From JBKBIP01 sp046297495 (lineage in GTDB: Bacteria > Planctomycetota > Planctomycetia > Gemmatales > Gemmataceae), in the NCBI GenBank assembly GCA_046297495.1, contig JBKBIP010000056.1, positions 1-18,749 of the forward strand: 18,749 bases of DNA. Direction: 5' to 3'. A program made the translations under genes and the position numbers. Shown here in pieces: positions 9,173 through 17,091 of the stretch; positions within the stretch are counted from its first letter, which is position 1; each line of letters begins with the position of its first letter. Under the pieces are notes generated by a model that did no database searches, had not been told where the DNA came from, and saw nothing but the letters and a program-made list of their open reading frames with translations.

Positions 9173-9502
9173 ATGATTCCCCCAAATTGGATTCAGCGCG
9201 TCGTGGGACTGCTGATGTTCGTGTTCGGCGTTGGTTATTCCATTTGGATCTGGTGGGATTTCCTCGCCAAGCCGCCAGGAGAAAGAGCGCTTTCCATGGG
9301 CGCCAGTATCTTTTTCCCCTTTTTCGCCGTGCTGGGATTGGGAGGCTTGATATTCGCGGTGGACCGGGAAGCCTTTATCCTAAAACATGGCACGAGCCGC
9401 GTGGAAAGCCCCGATCAACTGCCGGCGGCTTGGTGGATTATCGCGGGCGTGGCGATTGTCACGGGGTTTGGTAATTATTTCATCATGTTTTCTCTGCTCT
9501 AA
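9173..9502 (+). CDS. Small integral membrane protein of unknown function
   Basis: The product has 109 residues with three hydrophobic segments at about 9-29 (VVGLLMFVFGVGYSIWIWW), 41-63 (SMGASIFFPFFAVLGLGGLI) and 86-108 (AWWIIAGVAIVTGFG). The ATG at 9173-9175 is preferred, with AAGGGG about 8 bases upstream. An in-frame TTG at 9152 would add seven residues. The soluble loop between segments 2 and 3 is short and charged. I recognise no family. It stands alone, ending 69 bases before the convergent UPF0261 gene. Confidence 0.75.
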   Translation: MIPPNWIQRVVGLLMFVFGVGYSIWIWWDFLAKPPGERALSMGASIFFPFFAVLGLGGLIFAVDREAFILKHGTSRVESPDQLPAAWWIIAGVAIVTGFGNYFIMFSLL

Positions 9503-9553
9503 ACATGGCGCTGCTTCCTTTCTCCTCTAGTTCCCTCTAGTCAACTTGCCTTC

Positions 9554-9569
9554 GGCTCGTTCGCTAAAC
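9554..9569 (-). repeat. Dispersed 16-bp motif, copy 2
   Basis: Minus-strand reading GTTTAGCGAACGAGCC, immediately downstream of the UPF0261 gene stop in the short space between two convergent genes. It differs from copy 1 by one base. Confidence 0.75.
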
Positions 9570-9571
9570 GA

Positions 9572-10801
9572 TCATTTGCCCATCAAGCGCAACAAGGTTT
9601 GGGCCGCTGTCGCCGCGAAGGCGGGATCGTTGATGTGCAGGTCCAACTCGATCAATTCGACGTGGGGACTCATCCATAAGCGCAGACTTTTGAACAGCGC
9701 GTCGTCCGCTTCCGGCCACCAGAAAGGTTGTCCCGCGGCGTCGATGGCGGACACCCCTTTTTTGGGGACGAGCACGGCGGTCGGTCCTTGCGCGGCGCTG
9801 GCCTTCTCAGCGATCTCCTTGCCGAGCCGGTCGTTTTCGTCTGGCGTGGTGCGCATCAGGGTGACATTGGGATTGTGCTGGTAGAACAGCCGGTCCTTGA
9901 ACTTCTCCGGCACGGTGTCGCGCGGGCCGAAATTGACCATGTCGAGCGCGCCGATGGAGATCACTTGGGGGACGCCGCGCAGGGCCGCTGCTGTCAGCCG
10001 ATCGCGCCCCGCTGACAGGATGCCGCCCACCAATTCATCGGCCAGCTCGGTCGTGGTCAGGTCCAGCACGCCGGCAATCAACCCATCGTGGATGAACGCT
10101 TCCATCGTCATGCCGCCGGTGCCGGTGGCGTGAAAGACCAGCACTTCGTAACCGTTTGTTTCCACGATTTTCCGCGCCGCTTCGACGCAGGGGGTGGTCA
10201 CGCCGAACATGGTGGCGGTGACGAGGGGATGCTCACGGGCGATCTGCTCGCCTGCGGCTTGCTCGCTAAACTGTACCTTACCTTGAACCATGCCGGTCAT
10301 CGCTGCTGCCGCGTTGGTCAACACGGTACGGCTAATGCGGTTGAGACCGCTAATGTCCACGACGGAATACATCATCAGAATGTCGCGGACGCCGACGAAC
10401 TGCTTGACTTGGCCGCTGGCCAACGTGCTGACCATCAGCTTGGGAATGCCGAACGGCAGCGCCCGCATGGCCGATGTGGCGATGGTCGTTCCCGCCGAAC
10501 CCCCTAGTCCCAATACGCCCGCGACCTTGCCTTGGGTGAACAGGTCCAGGACGATTTTGGCCGTGCCGCGCGCCGCCGCTTCGATGGCCCGGCCCCGATC
10601 CGCCACGCGCAGCACCTCGGCCAGACTGGTCCCTGCCGCCGCGAAGACTTGCTCGCGCGGCACGTCTGGCGGAAAGTGCGGCGGCTGCACGACGCCGGCG
10701 TCGATCACCAGCGTTGCCAGCCCCGCTTGCCGTAACAGATCGCGGACAAACTGAAACTCGACCCCCTTGGTATCCAGCGTGCCGATCAAGACCACGGCCA
10801 T
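9572..10801 (-). CDS. Tm-1-like ATP-binding (UPF0261) protein
   Basis: The product has 409 residues, the normal length. It starts VVLIGTLDTKGVEFQFVRDL and has the glycine-rich stretch VLGLGGSAGTTIATSAMRAL at about 96-115, followed by GIPKLMVSTLASG. These are hallmarks of the UPF0261 family, related to the N-terminal half of the plant Tm-1 virus-resistance protein, which binds ATP. The C-terminal half has VFHATGTGGMTMEAFI and VISIGALDMVNFGPRDTVP. The bacterial role is not settled; relatives occur with metabolic and degradation genes. The ATG at 10799-10801 has GAGGAG about 9 bases upstream. One copy of the dispersed 16-bp motif lies in its coding sequence (residues about 177-182, FSEQAA). It is separated from the DUF190 gene by 168 bp, so it may have its own promoter. 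Confidence 0.92.
   Translation of the reverse strand: MAVVLIGTLDTKGVEFQFVRDLLRQAGLATLVIDAGVVQPPHFPPDVPREQVFAAAGTSLAEVLRVADRGRAIEAAARGTAKIVLDLFTQGKVAGVLGLGGSAGTTIATSAMRALPFGIPKLMVSTLASGQVKQFVGVRDILMMYSVVDISGLNRISRTVLTNAAAAMTGMVQGKVQFSEQAAGEQIAREHPLVTATMFGVTTPCVEAARKIVETNGYEVLVFHATGTGGMTMEAFIHDGLIAGVLDLTTTELADELVGGILSAGRDRLTAAALRGVPQVISIGALDMVNFGPRDTVPEKFKDRLFYQHNPNVTLMRTTPDENDRLGKEIAEKASAAQGPTAVLVPKKGVSAIDAAGQPFWWPEADDALFKSLRLWMSPHVELIELDLHINDPAFAATAAQTLLRLMGK
10256..10271 (-). repeat. Dispersed 16-bp motif, copy 3 (inside UPF0261 gene)
   Basis: Minus-strand reading GTTTAGCGAGCAAGCC, one base different from copy 1. It is translated within the UPF0261 protein as part of KVQFSEQAAGEQIA, in the direction of transcription. 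Confidence 0.7.
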
Positions 10802-10880
10802 CGGTTGGTGCTCCTCGGATTAGTGCAAAACCCTGATTGAACGCGCGCGGTTGAATCGTCTCGGATTCTAACAACATTCC

Positions 10881-10896
10881 GTTTAGCGGGCGAGCC
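10881..10896 (+). repeat. Dispersed 16-bp motif, copy 4
   Basis: Plus-strand reading GTTTAGCGGGCGAGCC, in the 168-bp space between the UPF0261 and DUF190 genes. It is one base different from copy 1 and in the opposite orientation to copies 1-3. It continues with GGGGGTGAGAGCAGG, which resembles an arm of the palindrome in the intein. Confidence 0.75.
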
Positions 10897-10969
10897 GGGG
10901 GTGAGAGCAGGCGATCCCGCCAACTGGGTCGATCTCCGCGCATCAGACCGTTGCTCTTGGCATGACACG

Positions 10970-11755
10970 TCACGGAGAATTTGTTGGGTGGGTCCGTTCG
11001 CGGTTGGCCAGGTAGCGTAGCACGCGAACGGCTTCGATGGTGATCAGACCCTCGGTCACGGCTTCATCCAGGAACGGCAGAATCGATTGGATTTTGTCGG
11101 CGCTGTCCACGATCTCGACGACAATGGGGAGGTCGGTGGACAGCTCAAGCAACTTGGTGGTGTGCAAGCGGCTGTTGGCGCCGAAGCCCATCGCGCCGCG
11201 CAGCACGGTGGCGCCAGCCAAGCCCAGCTCCTTGGCTTTCAGGACAATGGCACGATACAGCGGCTCATCCTGCCAGACATCAGATTCGCCGATAAAGACA
11301 CGTAACAACTGGCCTTGTTCCGACAATTTCATGATGGAGAACTCCTCAGGGGAAGGGAGGAAGGCAAACGGCGTCCCATTGGTGGGAACATCGCGCCGCA
11401 TCCGCGCGCGCTCGGCTTCCGAACTTTGTTCCCGGTAGAGCAACACATGACCGCGTTCCAACGTGACCAGCCCTTCGGGCACGATCGCATCAACCTCGGC
11501 CAGGAAATGGCCGATTCGTTGAGGATTATCGACCATTTCGATGATAATGGGGATGTGTTCGACCAGCGACCAAGCCCTCGTTTCTAACAGCGTGCCCGTC
11601 ACATCCAGTCCCATGTGGCCGCGTAGTAAGGTGGCCCCGGCCAGTCCCTGGGCACGCGCCTGTTCCACCAAGGCTTCCGCTGCCGAGCGCCAACCGGATT
11701 TATCGGTGTTGCGCAGATGGACACGCAACAGCGTCTGTTCCCCTTCGAGTTTCAT
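10970..11755 (-). CDS. Double-domain DUF190 protein
   Basis: The product has 261 residues made of two DUF190 domains in tandem, about 1-110 and 142-250. DUF190 proteins are usually a single domain of about 110 residues with a PII-like fold. The halves align well: LLRVHL...GLAGATLLRGHMGL...IPIIIEMVD matches LLRVFI...GLAGATVLRGAMGF...LPIVVEIVD, and both end with EGLxTxE. DUF190 genes are common beside fluC/crcB fluoride channels, and here the fluC stop is only 10 bases upstream. A role in fluoride or ion stress is inferred from that. The second domain starts with its own MKLSEQGQLL, and GAGGAG lies 10 bases before that ATG (11330-11332), so a separate single-domain product is possible. Confidence 0.9.
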   Translation of the reverse strand: MKLEGEQTLLRVHLRNTDKSGWRSAAEALVEQARAQGLAGATLLRGHMGLDVTGTLLETRAWSLVEHIPIIIEMVDNPQRIGHFLAEVDAIVPEGLVTLERGHVLLYREQSSEAERARMRRDVPTNGTPFAFLPSPEEFSIMKLSEQGQLLRVFIGESDVWQDEPLYRAIVLKAKELGLAGATVLRGAMGFGANSRLHTTKLLELSTDLPIVVEIVDSADKIQSILPFLDEAVTEGLITIEAVRVLRYLANRERTHPTNSP

Positions 11756-11765
11756 GGTGAACCTT

Positions 11766-12173
11766 TTACATCATGCGCCGGGCCAGGAGAATGCCGAAAC
11801 GAACCGCGACCAATCCCAAGAACAAGCTGACGAATACATAAGTCATGGCCGCCAAGCCATCGCCATCGCGCAACAAGTTGTGGGATTCATACTCGAACGT
11901 CGAAAACGTGGTGAACGAGCCAGTGAAGCCCACCGCCACCATCAAGCGTAAGTCGTCTGGCCGCAACCAGGAAGATTCGGAACCCACCAGACGCTCGGCA
12001 AGCACCGTGGAGAACCAGCCCAGGAACAGGCTCCCCGAGATATTGACGAGCAACGTGCCGTAAGGGAACGCCGCGCCCAGCAGCCGGGCCATGCCCAGCG
12101 TCGTTCCCCACCGCGCCAAGCCTCCCAAGGCCGACCCCATCGCCACCAAGCCAATCTGAATCAGTACTTGCAC
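11766..12173 (-). CDS. fluC: Fluoride ion channel FluC (CrcB)
   Basis: The product has 135 residues and four hydrophobic segments. FluC is a dual-topology dimeric membrane channel that exports fluoride. Family motifs are clear: GSALGGLARW at 13-22, PYGTLLVNISGSLFLG at 37-52 with the conserved Asn44, and GFTGSFTTFSTFEYE at 82-96, which carries the central-ion and fluoride-pathway residues. The start chosen is GTG 12171-12173, because GGGAGG sits seven bases upstream; the frame is open to a GTG at 12194 but that start would be within or before the SD. No second fluC copy is seen, so a homodimer is expected. The gene lies 78 bases after glpK and 10 bases before the DUF190 gene. I found no fluoride riboswitch. 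Confidence 0.93.
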   Translation of the reverse strand: MQVLIQIGLVAMGSALGGLARWGTTLGMARLLGAAFPYGTLLVNISGSLFLGWFSTVLAERLVGSESSWLRPDDLRLMVAVGFTGSFTTFSTFEYESHNLLRDGDGLAAMTYVFVSLFLGLVAVRFGILLARRMM

Positions 12174-12251
12174 GGCAGTTCCTCCCAAGATCACCCCTTG
12201 AAGCAGTTCGGATGGCTTGCATGCTCTTGGACATATGGTGCCTACGATAAG

Positions 12252-13751
12252 TCATTCTTGCTGCCCATAAAACACCTTGACCGCGTGGACGGCATTATGC
12301 CATTGATGGCGCTGGCGGCGGCGCGTTTCGTCACTGAATTTTGGCACATACGTTTGTCCAGATGGCGTCAGTCGATGCAACTGTTCGGTGCTGGTCCAAA
12401 GGCCGACACGCCAGCCGGCCATCAATGCCGCGCCGAGAGCGGTAGCTTCGGGATTCGCGGACGGCACCACCGGCAAGCCGAGCAAGTCCGCCTGGCGTTG
12501 CAGGAACCAGGCATTGGCCGTCATGCCGCCGTCCACGCGCAGTTCATGAAGAGGAACGGGGGCGTCGGCGTCGGCGGCCACGACTAGGTCGGCGACCTGG
12601 TGGGCCACCCCCTCCAAGGCGGCGCGGGCCAATTCCGCCGCTGTGGTGCCGCGCGTCAGCCCGAATAGGACGCCTCGGGCTTCCGGTAACCAGTGCGGCG
12701 CTCCCAAACCGACGAAACCAGGAACGAACACGAGCGGTTGGTCGGGATCGGAACGGGCGGCCAACGTCTCACTGTCCGCCGCGTTGGCCAACAGCCGCAA
12801 ACCATCGCGCAGCCATTGCACCGCCGCCCCGGCCACGAACACGCTCCCTTCCAAGGCGTATTGAGGTTGAGCGTCCAACATCGGCGCCACGGTCGTGACC
12901 AGGCGATGGCGAGAGCTTTTCACCTCAGCGCCGATATGCCGCAGTAGAAAGGCGCCGGTTCCATAGGTGCATTTGGCCGCGCCGACCGTGAACCCCCCTT
13001 GTCCCGCCAGGGCTGCTTGCTGGTCGCCGAGGACTCCCGTGATCGGCACGCCGTCGGGCAGAAAATCCAACCCGGCGGTGACGCCGAAATCGCCGCTGCT
13101 GGGGGTGATGTCGGGCAGCACGGCACGCGGCACGCCGAAATAACGGCACAGCTCCTCATCCCAAGACAAACGGTGTAAGTCCATGAGCAAGGTCCGCGAG
13201 GCATTGGTGGTATCCGTGCGATGAACTTGGCCACCGCTCAGTCGATGGATCAAAAACGCATCGATGGTGCCAAAGGCCAGTTGACCCGCGTGGGCCGCCG
13301 TCTCCCAAGCGGGGTCCTGGTCGAGCAACCAGCGCATCTTGGGAGCGGAGAAATAGGGGTCGAGGACCAGGCCGGTGCGCTCAAACAGCCAGGGTTCATC
13401 CGCTAGGCGTTGCCGGCAATAATCGCTGGTCCGGCGGTCTTGCCAGACAATGGCCCGCGCCAGCGGCTTACTGGTGCCGCGCTCCCACAGCGCCACCGTT
13501 TCCCGCTGATTAGTCAAGCCGATGGCCGCCAACTGTCGGCCATCCACGCCAGCGGCTTGCAAGGCCGCCGGAACCACGGCCACCACCGATTGCCAGATCT
13601 CTTCCAGGTCATGTTCCACCCAACCAGGCCGGGGATAATACTGCGAGAATTCCTTCTGGAAGCTGCCCAGGCATTGTCCAGTATCATCGAAAACCAGCGC
13701 CCGCGTGCTAGTCGTCCCTTGATCGATGGCCAGAATGTAGGGAGAGGGCAT
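12252..13751 (-). CDS. glpK: Glycerol kinase
   Basis: The product has 499 residues, the usual length. It phosphorylates glycerol to sn-glycerol 3-phosphate with ATP in the cytoplasm. The N-terminal ATPase motif DQGTTSTR is at 10-17. Other family motifs are GWVEHDLEEIW, GLTNQRETVALWE, AIVWQDRRTSDYC, TNASRTLLMDL and the glycine-rich LAGQGGFTVGAAKCTYGTGAF. The C-terminal half has the FGGY signature region and VDGGMTANAWFLQRQADLLG. ATG 13749-13751 has GAGGA about 9 bases upstream. No glpF or glpD is beside it; glycerol uptake and glycerol-3-phosphate oxidation genes must lie elsewhere. It may be cotranscribed with fluC, but the two have no known functional link. Confidence 0.95.
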   Translation of the reverse strand: MPSPYILAIDQGTTSTRALVFDDTGQCLGSFQKEFSQYYPRPGWVEHDLEEIWQSVVAVVPAALQAAGVDGRQLAAIGLTNQRETVALWERGTSKPLARAIVWQDRRTSDYCRQRLADEPWLFERTGLVLDPYFSAPKMRWLLDQDPAWETAAHAGQLAFGTIDAFLIHRLSGGQVHRTDTTNASRTLLMDLHRLSWDEELCRYFGVPRAVLPDITPSSGDFGVTAGLDFLPDGVPITGVLGDQQAALAGQGGFTVGAAKCTYGTGAFLLRHIGAEVKSSRHRLVTTVAPMLDAQPQYALEGSVFVAGAAVQWLRDGLRLLANAADSETLAARSDPDQPLVFVPGFVGLGAPHWLPEARGVLFGLTRGTTAAELARAALEGVAHQVADLVVAADADAPVPLHELRVDGGMTANAWFLQRQADLLGLPVVPSANPEATALGAALMAGWRVGLWTSTEQLHRLTPSGQTYVPKFSDETRRRQRHQWHNAVHAVKVFYGQQE

Positions 13752-13949
13752 GGCATAGTCCTCAGTGGGAAAAGCGCGTTGGCGGGATACAGAATGCTTG
13801 AGCTATTTCTCTTGGCTATCTTGCCAAAGGTTTCTAAAATCTTTCCTATTTCCTGGAAAAAAGTTCCCGTTATTATAACATGGCCGGGACAGCGGAACAG
13901 GAGCCGCGAGACGGAAGGACGCCGGCACCTTTCGCCTTGAGGATGAGGA
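13752..13949. promoter_or_regulatory. Divergent promoter region between glpK and the exporter operon
   Basis: The 198-bp space lies between divergently transcribed genes and should hold both promoters. It contains a distinct AT-rich block (about 13801-13880). TATAAC at 13874-13879 on the plus strand would suit a -10 box for the permease gene, but no good -35 is seen. Nothing else is recognisable. Confidence 0.35.
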
Positions 13950-15074
13950 ATGGATTATGCACTGCTCATGGTGTGGAGCGAACGCCGACGCTTTTTGCCT
14001 GCCATCTTGGCCGTGACCTTCAGCACCCTGCTGATCGCCTTGCAATTCGGCCTACTGATCGGTGTGTTCGCCATTGTGTCCATCCCCATTGATCAAAGCC
14101 AGGCCGATGTATGGGTGGGCTATCCGGGAGTCAAAAGCATCGATCTCGGTCTGCCCATTCCCGAGGATTGGCGGCATCAGGTGGCCCGCTATCCCGAAGT
14201 GGAGCGCACGGAGGCTTACGTGCAGGGGTATATCCCTTGGGGCCAGCCAGGGCGGAGCGTCGAGATGTGCCTGGTGGTCGGTACGCGCCTGGACGCGGAT
14301 TCGCTGGGGGCCATTGGCAGCTTGACGCCGGAGATGCGCTACCGCCTCATGGAACCGGGCACCATTGTCGTCGCCGAAGGGGACAAGGACCAGCTGGGCA
14401 TTCGGGACGTGGGGCACGTCGCCGAGCTGGCCGGGCACCGAGTGCGCGTCGTTGGCTTCCTGCCAGGTATCAAGGGGCTGGGCGGGGCCTACCTCTTTTG
14501 CTCGCTGCAAACCGCCCGGATGCTGCTGGAGCCGTTGGGCTTGGGGCCGGATCGCACCATCTTCATCCTGGCGCGCTGCCGGTCGCCCGAAGCGGCGACG
14601 AGCTTGGTCCAGAAGTTGCGCGACAATCCGAATATCTCCGCCTATACCCGCGAGGAATTTTCCCTCAGCACGCGCTGGTATTGGTTGACGCGTACCAAGG
14701 CGGGCTTGAATCTTGGTTATGCGTCGCTACTAGGATTGATCGTCGGCGCGGCCATCACCAGCCAGACCTTGGCTGGCGCGGTCGCCGCCTCAGCCCGCGA
14801 GTTCGCCGTGTTGGAAGCCTTGGGCATCCCCACGGGACGGATGGCGACCTTGATCCTGCAACAGGCGTTGTTGGTCGGCTTATTTGGCGTGGTGTTGGCG
14901 TTTCCGCTGACGCTGGGGTTGGCGCAAGGGCTGACCTATCTGGGAACTACCATGTTGTTGCCACCGTCGCTGGTGCTCGGCGCGTCGGCAGTGACCTTGA
15001 CAATGGCATTGCTTTCTGGCCTATGGGCGTTGCGATCTCTGCGTCTGGCGGAGCCTGCCGTCCTGTTGCGTTGA
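13950..15074 (+). CDS. ABC transporter permease, DevC/FtsX (MacB) type
   Basis: The product has 374 residues, close to the cyanobacterial DevC length of about 385. Topology is that of FtsX/MacB permeases: one N-terminal membrane segment (about 17-42), a large extracytoplasmic domain (about 43-255), and three C-terminal segments (about 262-285, 305-330 and 345-365). AREFAVLEALGIPTGRMATLILQQALLVG is the family coupling region after the second segment, and LRLAEPAVLLR is the typical end. ATG 13950-13952 has GAGGATGAGG directly upstream. It is the first gene of a three-gene exporter operon, 13 bases before the ATPase. By analogy with DevBCA it moves a lipid, peptide or similar substrate out of the cytoplasmic membrane; the substrate cannot be read. 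Confidence 0.9.
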   Translation: MDYALLMVWSERRRFLPAILAVTFSTLLIALQFGLLIGVFAIVSIPIDQSQADVWVGYPGVKSIDLGLPIPEDWRHQVARYPEVERTEAYVQGYIPWGQPGRSVEMCLVVGTRLDADSLGAIGSLTPEMRYRLMEPGTIVVAEGDKDQLGIRDVGHVAELAGHRVRVVGFLPGIKGLGGAYLFCSLQTARMLLEPLGLGPDRTIFILARCRSPEAATSLVQKLRDNPNISAYTREEFSLSTRWYWLTRTKAGLNLGYASLLGLIVGAAITSQTLAGAVAASAREFAVLEALGIPTGRMATLILQQALLVGLFGVVLAFPLTLGLAQGLTYLGTTMLLPPSLVLGASAVTLTMALLSGLWALRSLRLAEPAVLLR

Positions 15075-15087
15075 AGGAGCCTGGAAC

Positions 15088-15813
15088 TTGGCTGCGGGCA
15101 AGCGAGTGCTACTAGGGGATGGCTTGGTTCACACCTTTGGCAAAGGGTCGGCGCAAACCGTGGCCTTGGACGATGTCTCTTTACACCTGAATTCCGGCGA
15201 AGTGGTGCTGTTGATGGGACCGTCGGGGAGTGGCAAATCGACGTTGTTGGCCGTGTTGTCGGGCCTGCTCCGCCCCGAAGCCGGCAGGGTGCGCATTTTG
15301 GATCAAGACCTTTGGCGCATGTCCGACCGAGAACGCAAACGGTTCCGCCTGCATCATTTTGGCTTTATCTTTCAAGGCTTCAATCTCTTCCCGGCGTTGA
15401 CCGCCCGTCAGCAGTTGGAAATCGTGATGCGCTGGGGCAAGCACGTGTCGGCGCGGGAAGCACGACAGCAGGCCGATCTCTTGTTGGCGACGCTGAATTT
15501 GAGTGCCAAGGCCAAGTTGCGCCCGTGTGAAATGTCCGGCGGTGAGAAGCAGCGCGTCGCCATTGGCCGGGCCTTGATCAAGGAGCCGGCCATCTGTTTC
15601 GCCGACGAGCCAACCAGCGCCCTGGACTGGGCCCACGGCAAGCAGGTCGTCGAGCTGTTTTGCGAAGCCGCTCGCGCCCGGCATACGGCAGTCTTGATTG
15701 TGTCACACGATGCCCGCTTGATTCCGTATGCCGACCGCGTGCTGCACATGGAAGATGGACATCTATCGTGTATGGGTCAGGGAGAACCTCTTCTTTCGCG
15801 GAAAGTCGTATGA
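15088..15813 (+). CDS. ABC transporter ATPase, MacB/DevA (LolD-like) type
   Basis: The product has 241 residues with all ABC motifs: Walker A GPSGSGKST at 44-52, Q-loop Gln96 in FGFIFQGFNL, signature MSGGEKQR at 149-156, Walker B AICFADEP at 168-175 with catalytic Glu174, and H-loop His207 in IVSHDAR. The start is TTG 15088-15090, with AAGGAG about 8 bases upstream. It powers the permease encoded just before it. The stop TGA overlaps an ATG (ATGA) that begins a possible long form of the next protein. Confidence 0.94.
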   Translation: MAAGKRVLLGDGLVHTFGKGSAQTVALDDVSLHLNSGEVVLLMGPSGSGKSTLLAVLSGLLRPEAGRVRILDQDLWRMSDRERKRFRLHHFGFIFQGFNLFPALTARQQLEIVMRWGKHVSAREARQQADLLLATLNLSAKAKLRPCEMSGGEKQRVAIGRALIKEPAICFADEPTSALDWAHGKQVVELFCEAARARHTAVLIVSHDARLIPYADRVLHMEDGHLSCMGQGEPLLSRKVV

Positions 15814-15938
15814 CGTTCCACTTCGTGACCATCCGAGAAATCCAACCGGCCGCGCCGCCGATCCGCGCCGCGCGTCCGACGGGCCGGGCGCCGATTCACT
15901 CCGGATGGGAGCTGGGCGGGGCTGGGGAACGGGGCATC

Positions 15939-16991
15939 ATGGGCAAACCCCTGACATTTCTAGCAGGTTTGGTCCTGTTGGGGACCTTGGCCGGCTGCAA
16001 CAAAGGGCAGCCGCAGCTCAACCTCCCCGCCGCGACCGCCCAGGACAGCCGGCACGCCCCGTTAGGCCCGAAAACAGCGGGGGAAGGGATCGTGTGCTTT
16101 GGCCATGTCGATGTCGAACCGGGCGTGGTGGCGCTCTTCCCCACGCAAGCAGGCCGGGTGATGGATGTGTTGGTGCAGGAAGGGCAAGAAGTGCGGCAAG
16201 GGCAGCCGCTGTTGCAGTTGGATAGCCGCATGTGCCGTTATCTGCTGCAAGAAGCGGAAGCCGCCGTCAAATCGGCCCAGTCCCGCTTGACACAAGTGAA
16301 GCAGTTCCCCGACCAGCACGCCTCGCGCGTGGCCCAGCAACAGGCGGCCATCGATTCGGCCAAGGGGTATCTGGCGGCGGCCCGCTTCATGTTGGCCCGC
16401 AAGCGTGAACTGGCCAACATCGGTCAGATGAATTCCAAGGAAGTCGATGCCCAGGTCGAGCAGGTCCGCCAGTTGGAAGCCGCCGAGAAAGCGGAATACG
16501 AGAAATTACGGGAACTCAACTTGAGCGACCCGGCCATCCTCATCGCCCAAAGTGAGGCCGAGCTGGCCGCCGCCGAGGCCCGCTGCCAGCAAGCCCGCCT
16601 GGCCCTCGACGAGTGCATCTTGCGGGCGCCCACCGATGGCACCGTGCTGCGCATTCATGCTTGGGTGGGAGAAATGATCACCGCCACCAGCGAGCCGGCG
16701 ATGTATTTCTGTCCCAAGGGGCCGCGCGTCGTCCGCGCCGAAGTGGCTCAAGAATACGCCAACCGCTTGAAGGAAGGACAAGTCGCCATCATCCGCGACG
16801 ACGCCAGCGGGGCCACGGCCTGGCAAGGCCGCGTCACGCGCATCTCCGACTGGTACACGCGCCGCCGCTCCATCCTCCGCGAGCCGCGCGAAACCAACGA
16901 CATCCGCACCCTGGAATGCATCATCACCCTCACCCCCGACCAACCCCCCCTACGCATCGGCCAACGAGTCCAAGTCACGCTGCAACCGTGA
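15939..16991 (+). CDS. HlyD/DevB-type periplasmic adaptor, predicted lipoprotein
   Basis: The product has 350 residues. The start ATG 15939-15941 is chosen because it gives a complete lipoprotein signal, MGKPLTFLAGLVLLGTLAGC, with lipobox LAGC and Cys20. The frame is open from ATG 15810 (ATGA overlap with the ATPase), which would add 43 arginine- and proline-rich residues before the signal; that form looks less likely. Lipoyl half-motifs are at about 65-95 and 225-245 (ECILRAPTDGTVLRIHAWVG), enclosing a long alpha-helical hairpin (about 100-220) of coiled-coil style (AEAAVKSAQSRLTQV, EAELAAAEARCQQARL). The C-terminal beta-barrel ends in RIGQRVQVTLQP. Adaptors of this family link the inner-membrane ABC pair to an outer-membrane exit; DevB proteins usually have a membrane helix, so a lipid anchor here is a variant. 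No TolC gene is nearby. Confidence 0.88.
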   Translation: MGKPLTFLAGLVLLGTLAGCNKGQPQLNLPAATAQDSRHAPLGPKTAGEGIVCFGHVDVEPGVVALFPTQAGRVMDVLVQEGQEVRQGQPLLQLDSRMCRYLLQEAEAAVKSAQSRLTQVKQFPDQHASRVAQQQAAIDSAKGYLAAARFMLARKRELANIGQMNSKEVDAQVEQVRQLEAAEKAEYEKLRELNLSDPAILIAQSEAELAAAEARCQQARLALDECILRAPTDGTVLRIHAWVGEMITATSEPAMYFCPKGPRVVRAEVAQEYANRLKEGQVAIIRDDASGATAWQGRVTRISDWYTRRRSILREPRETNDIRTLECIITLTPDQPPLRIGQRVQVTLQP

Positions 16992-16999
16992 ACGGCTAA

Positions 17000-17086
17000 A
17001 AAAGGGGACGCGACTCGAATTCGCTGGTTGTCAGATGACGCCACGATCCGCTCTTCGTCCAGCAAATTCGAGTCGCGTCCCCTTTT
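17000..17086. terminator. Near-perfect 28-bp inverted repeat between convergent genes
   Basis: The arms 17000-17027 and 17059-17086 are inverted copies with 27 of 28 bases matching (AAAAGGGGACGCGACTCG...). The loop is 31 bases. The arms end in A-runs and T-runs, so on either strand the transcript would form a strong stem followed by U-rich sequence (TTTTCT on the plus strand, TTTTTTAG on the minus strand). It fills most of the space between the adaptor stop (16991) and the minus-strand stop at 17092. A bidirectional rho-independent terminator fits. The length and near-identity of the arms are more than a terminator needs and suggest a REP or miniature-element origin. Confidence 0.75.
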
Positions 17087-17091
17087 CTATC

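Noticed and set aside
12174..12251. Fluoride riboswitch upstream of fluC
   Set aside because: I looked for the crcB-motif pattern (GG-GATG near the 5' side and CTGATG at the 3' side) on the minus strand and did not find it. The space is only 78 bases after glpK.
14111..15115. 334-codon frame overlapping the permease
   Set aside because: It is a shifted reading of the permease gene, rich in Arg and Gly, while the main frame has proper membrane segments and a family fold.
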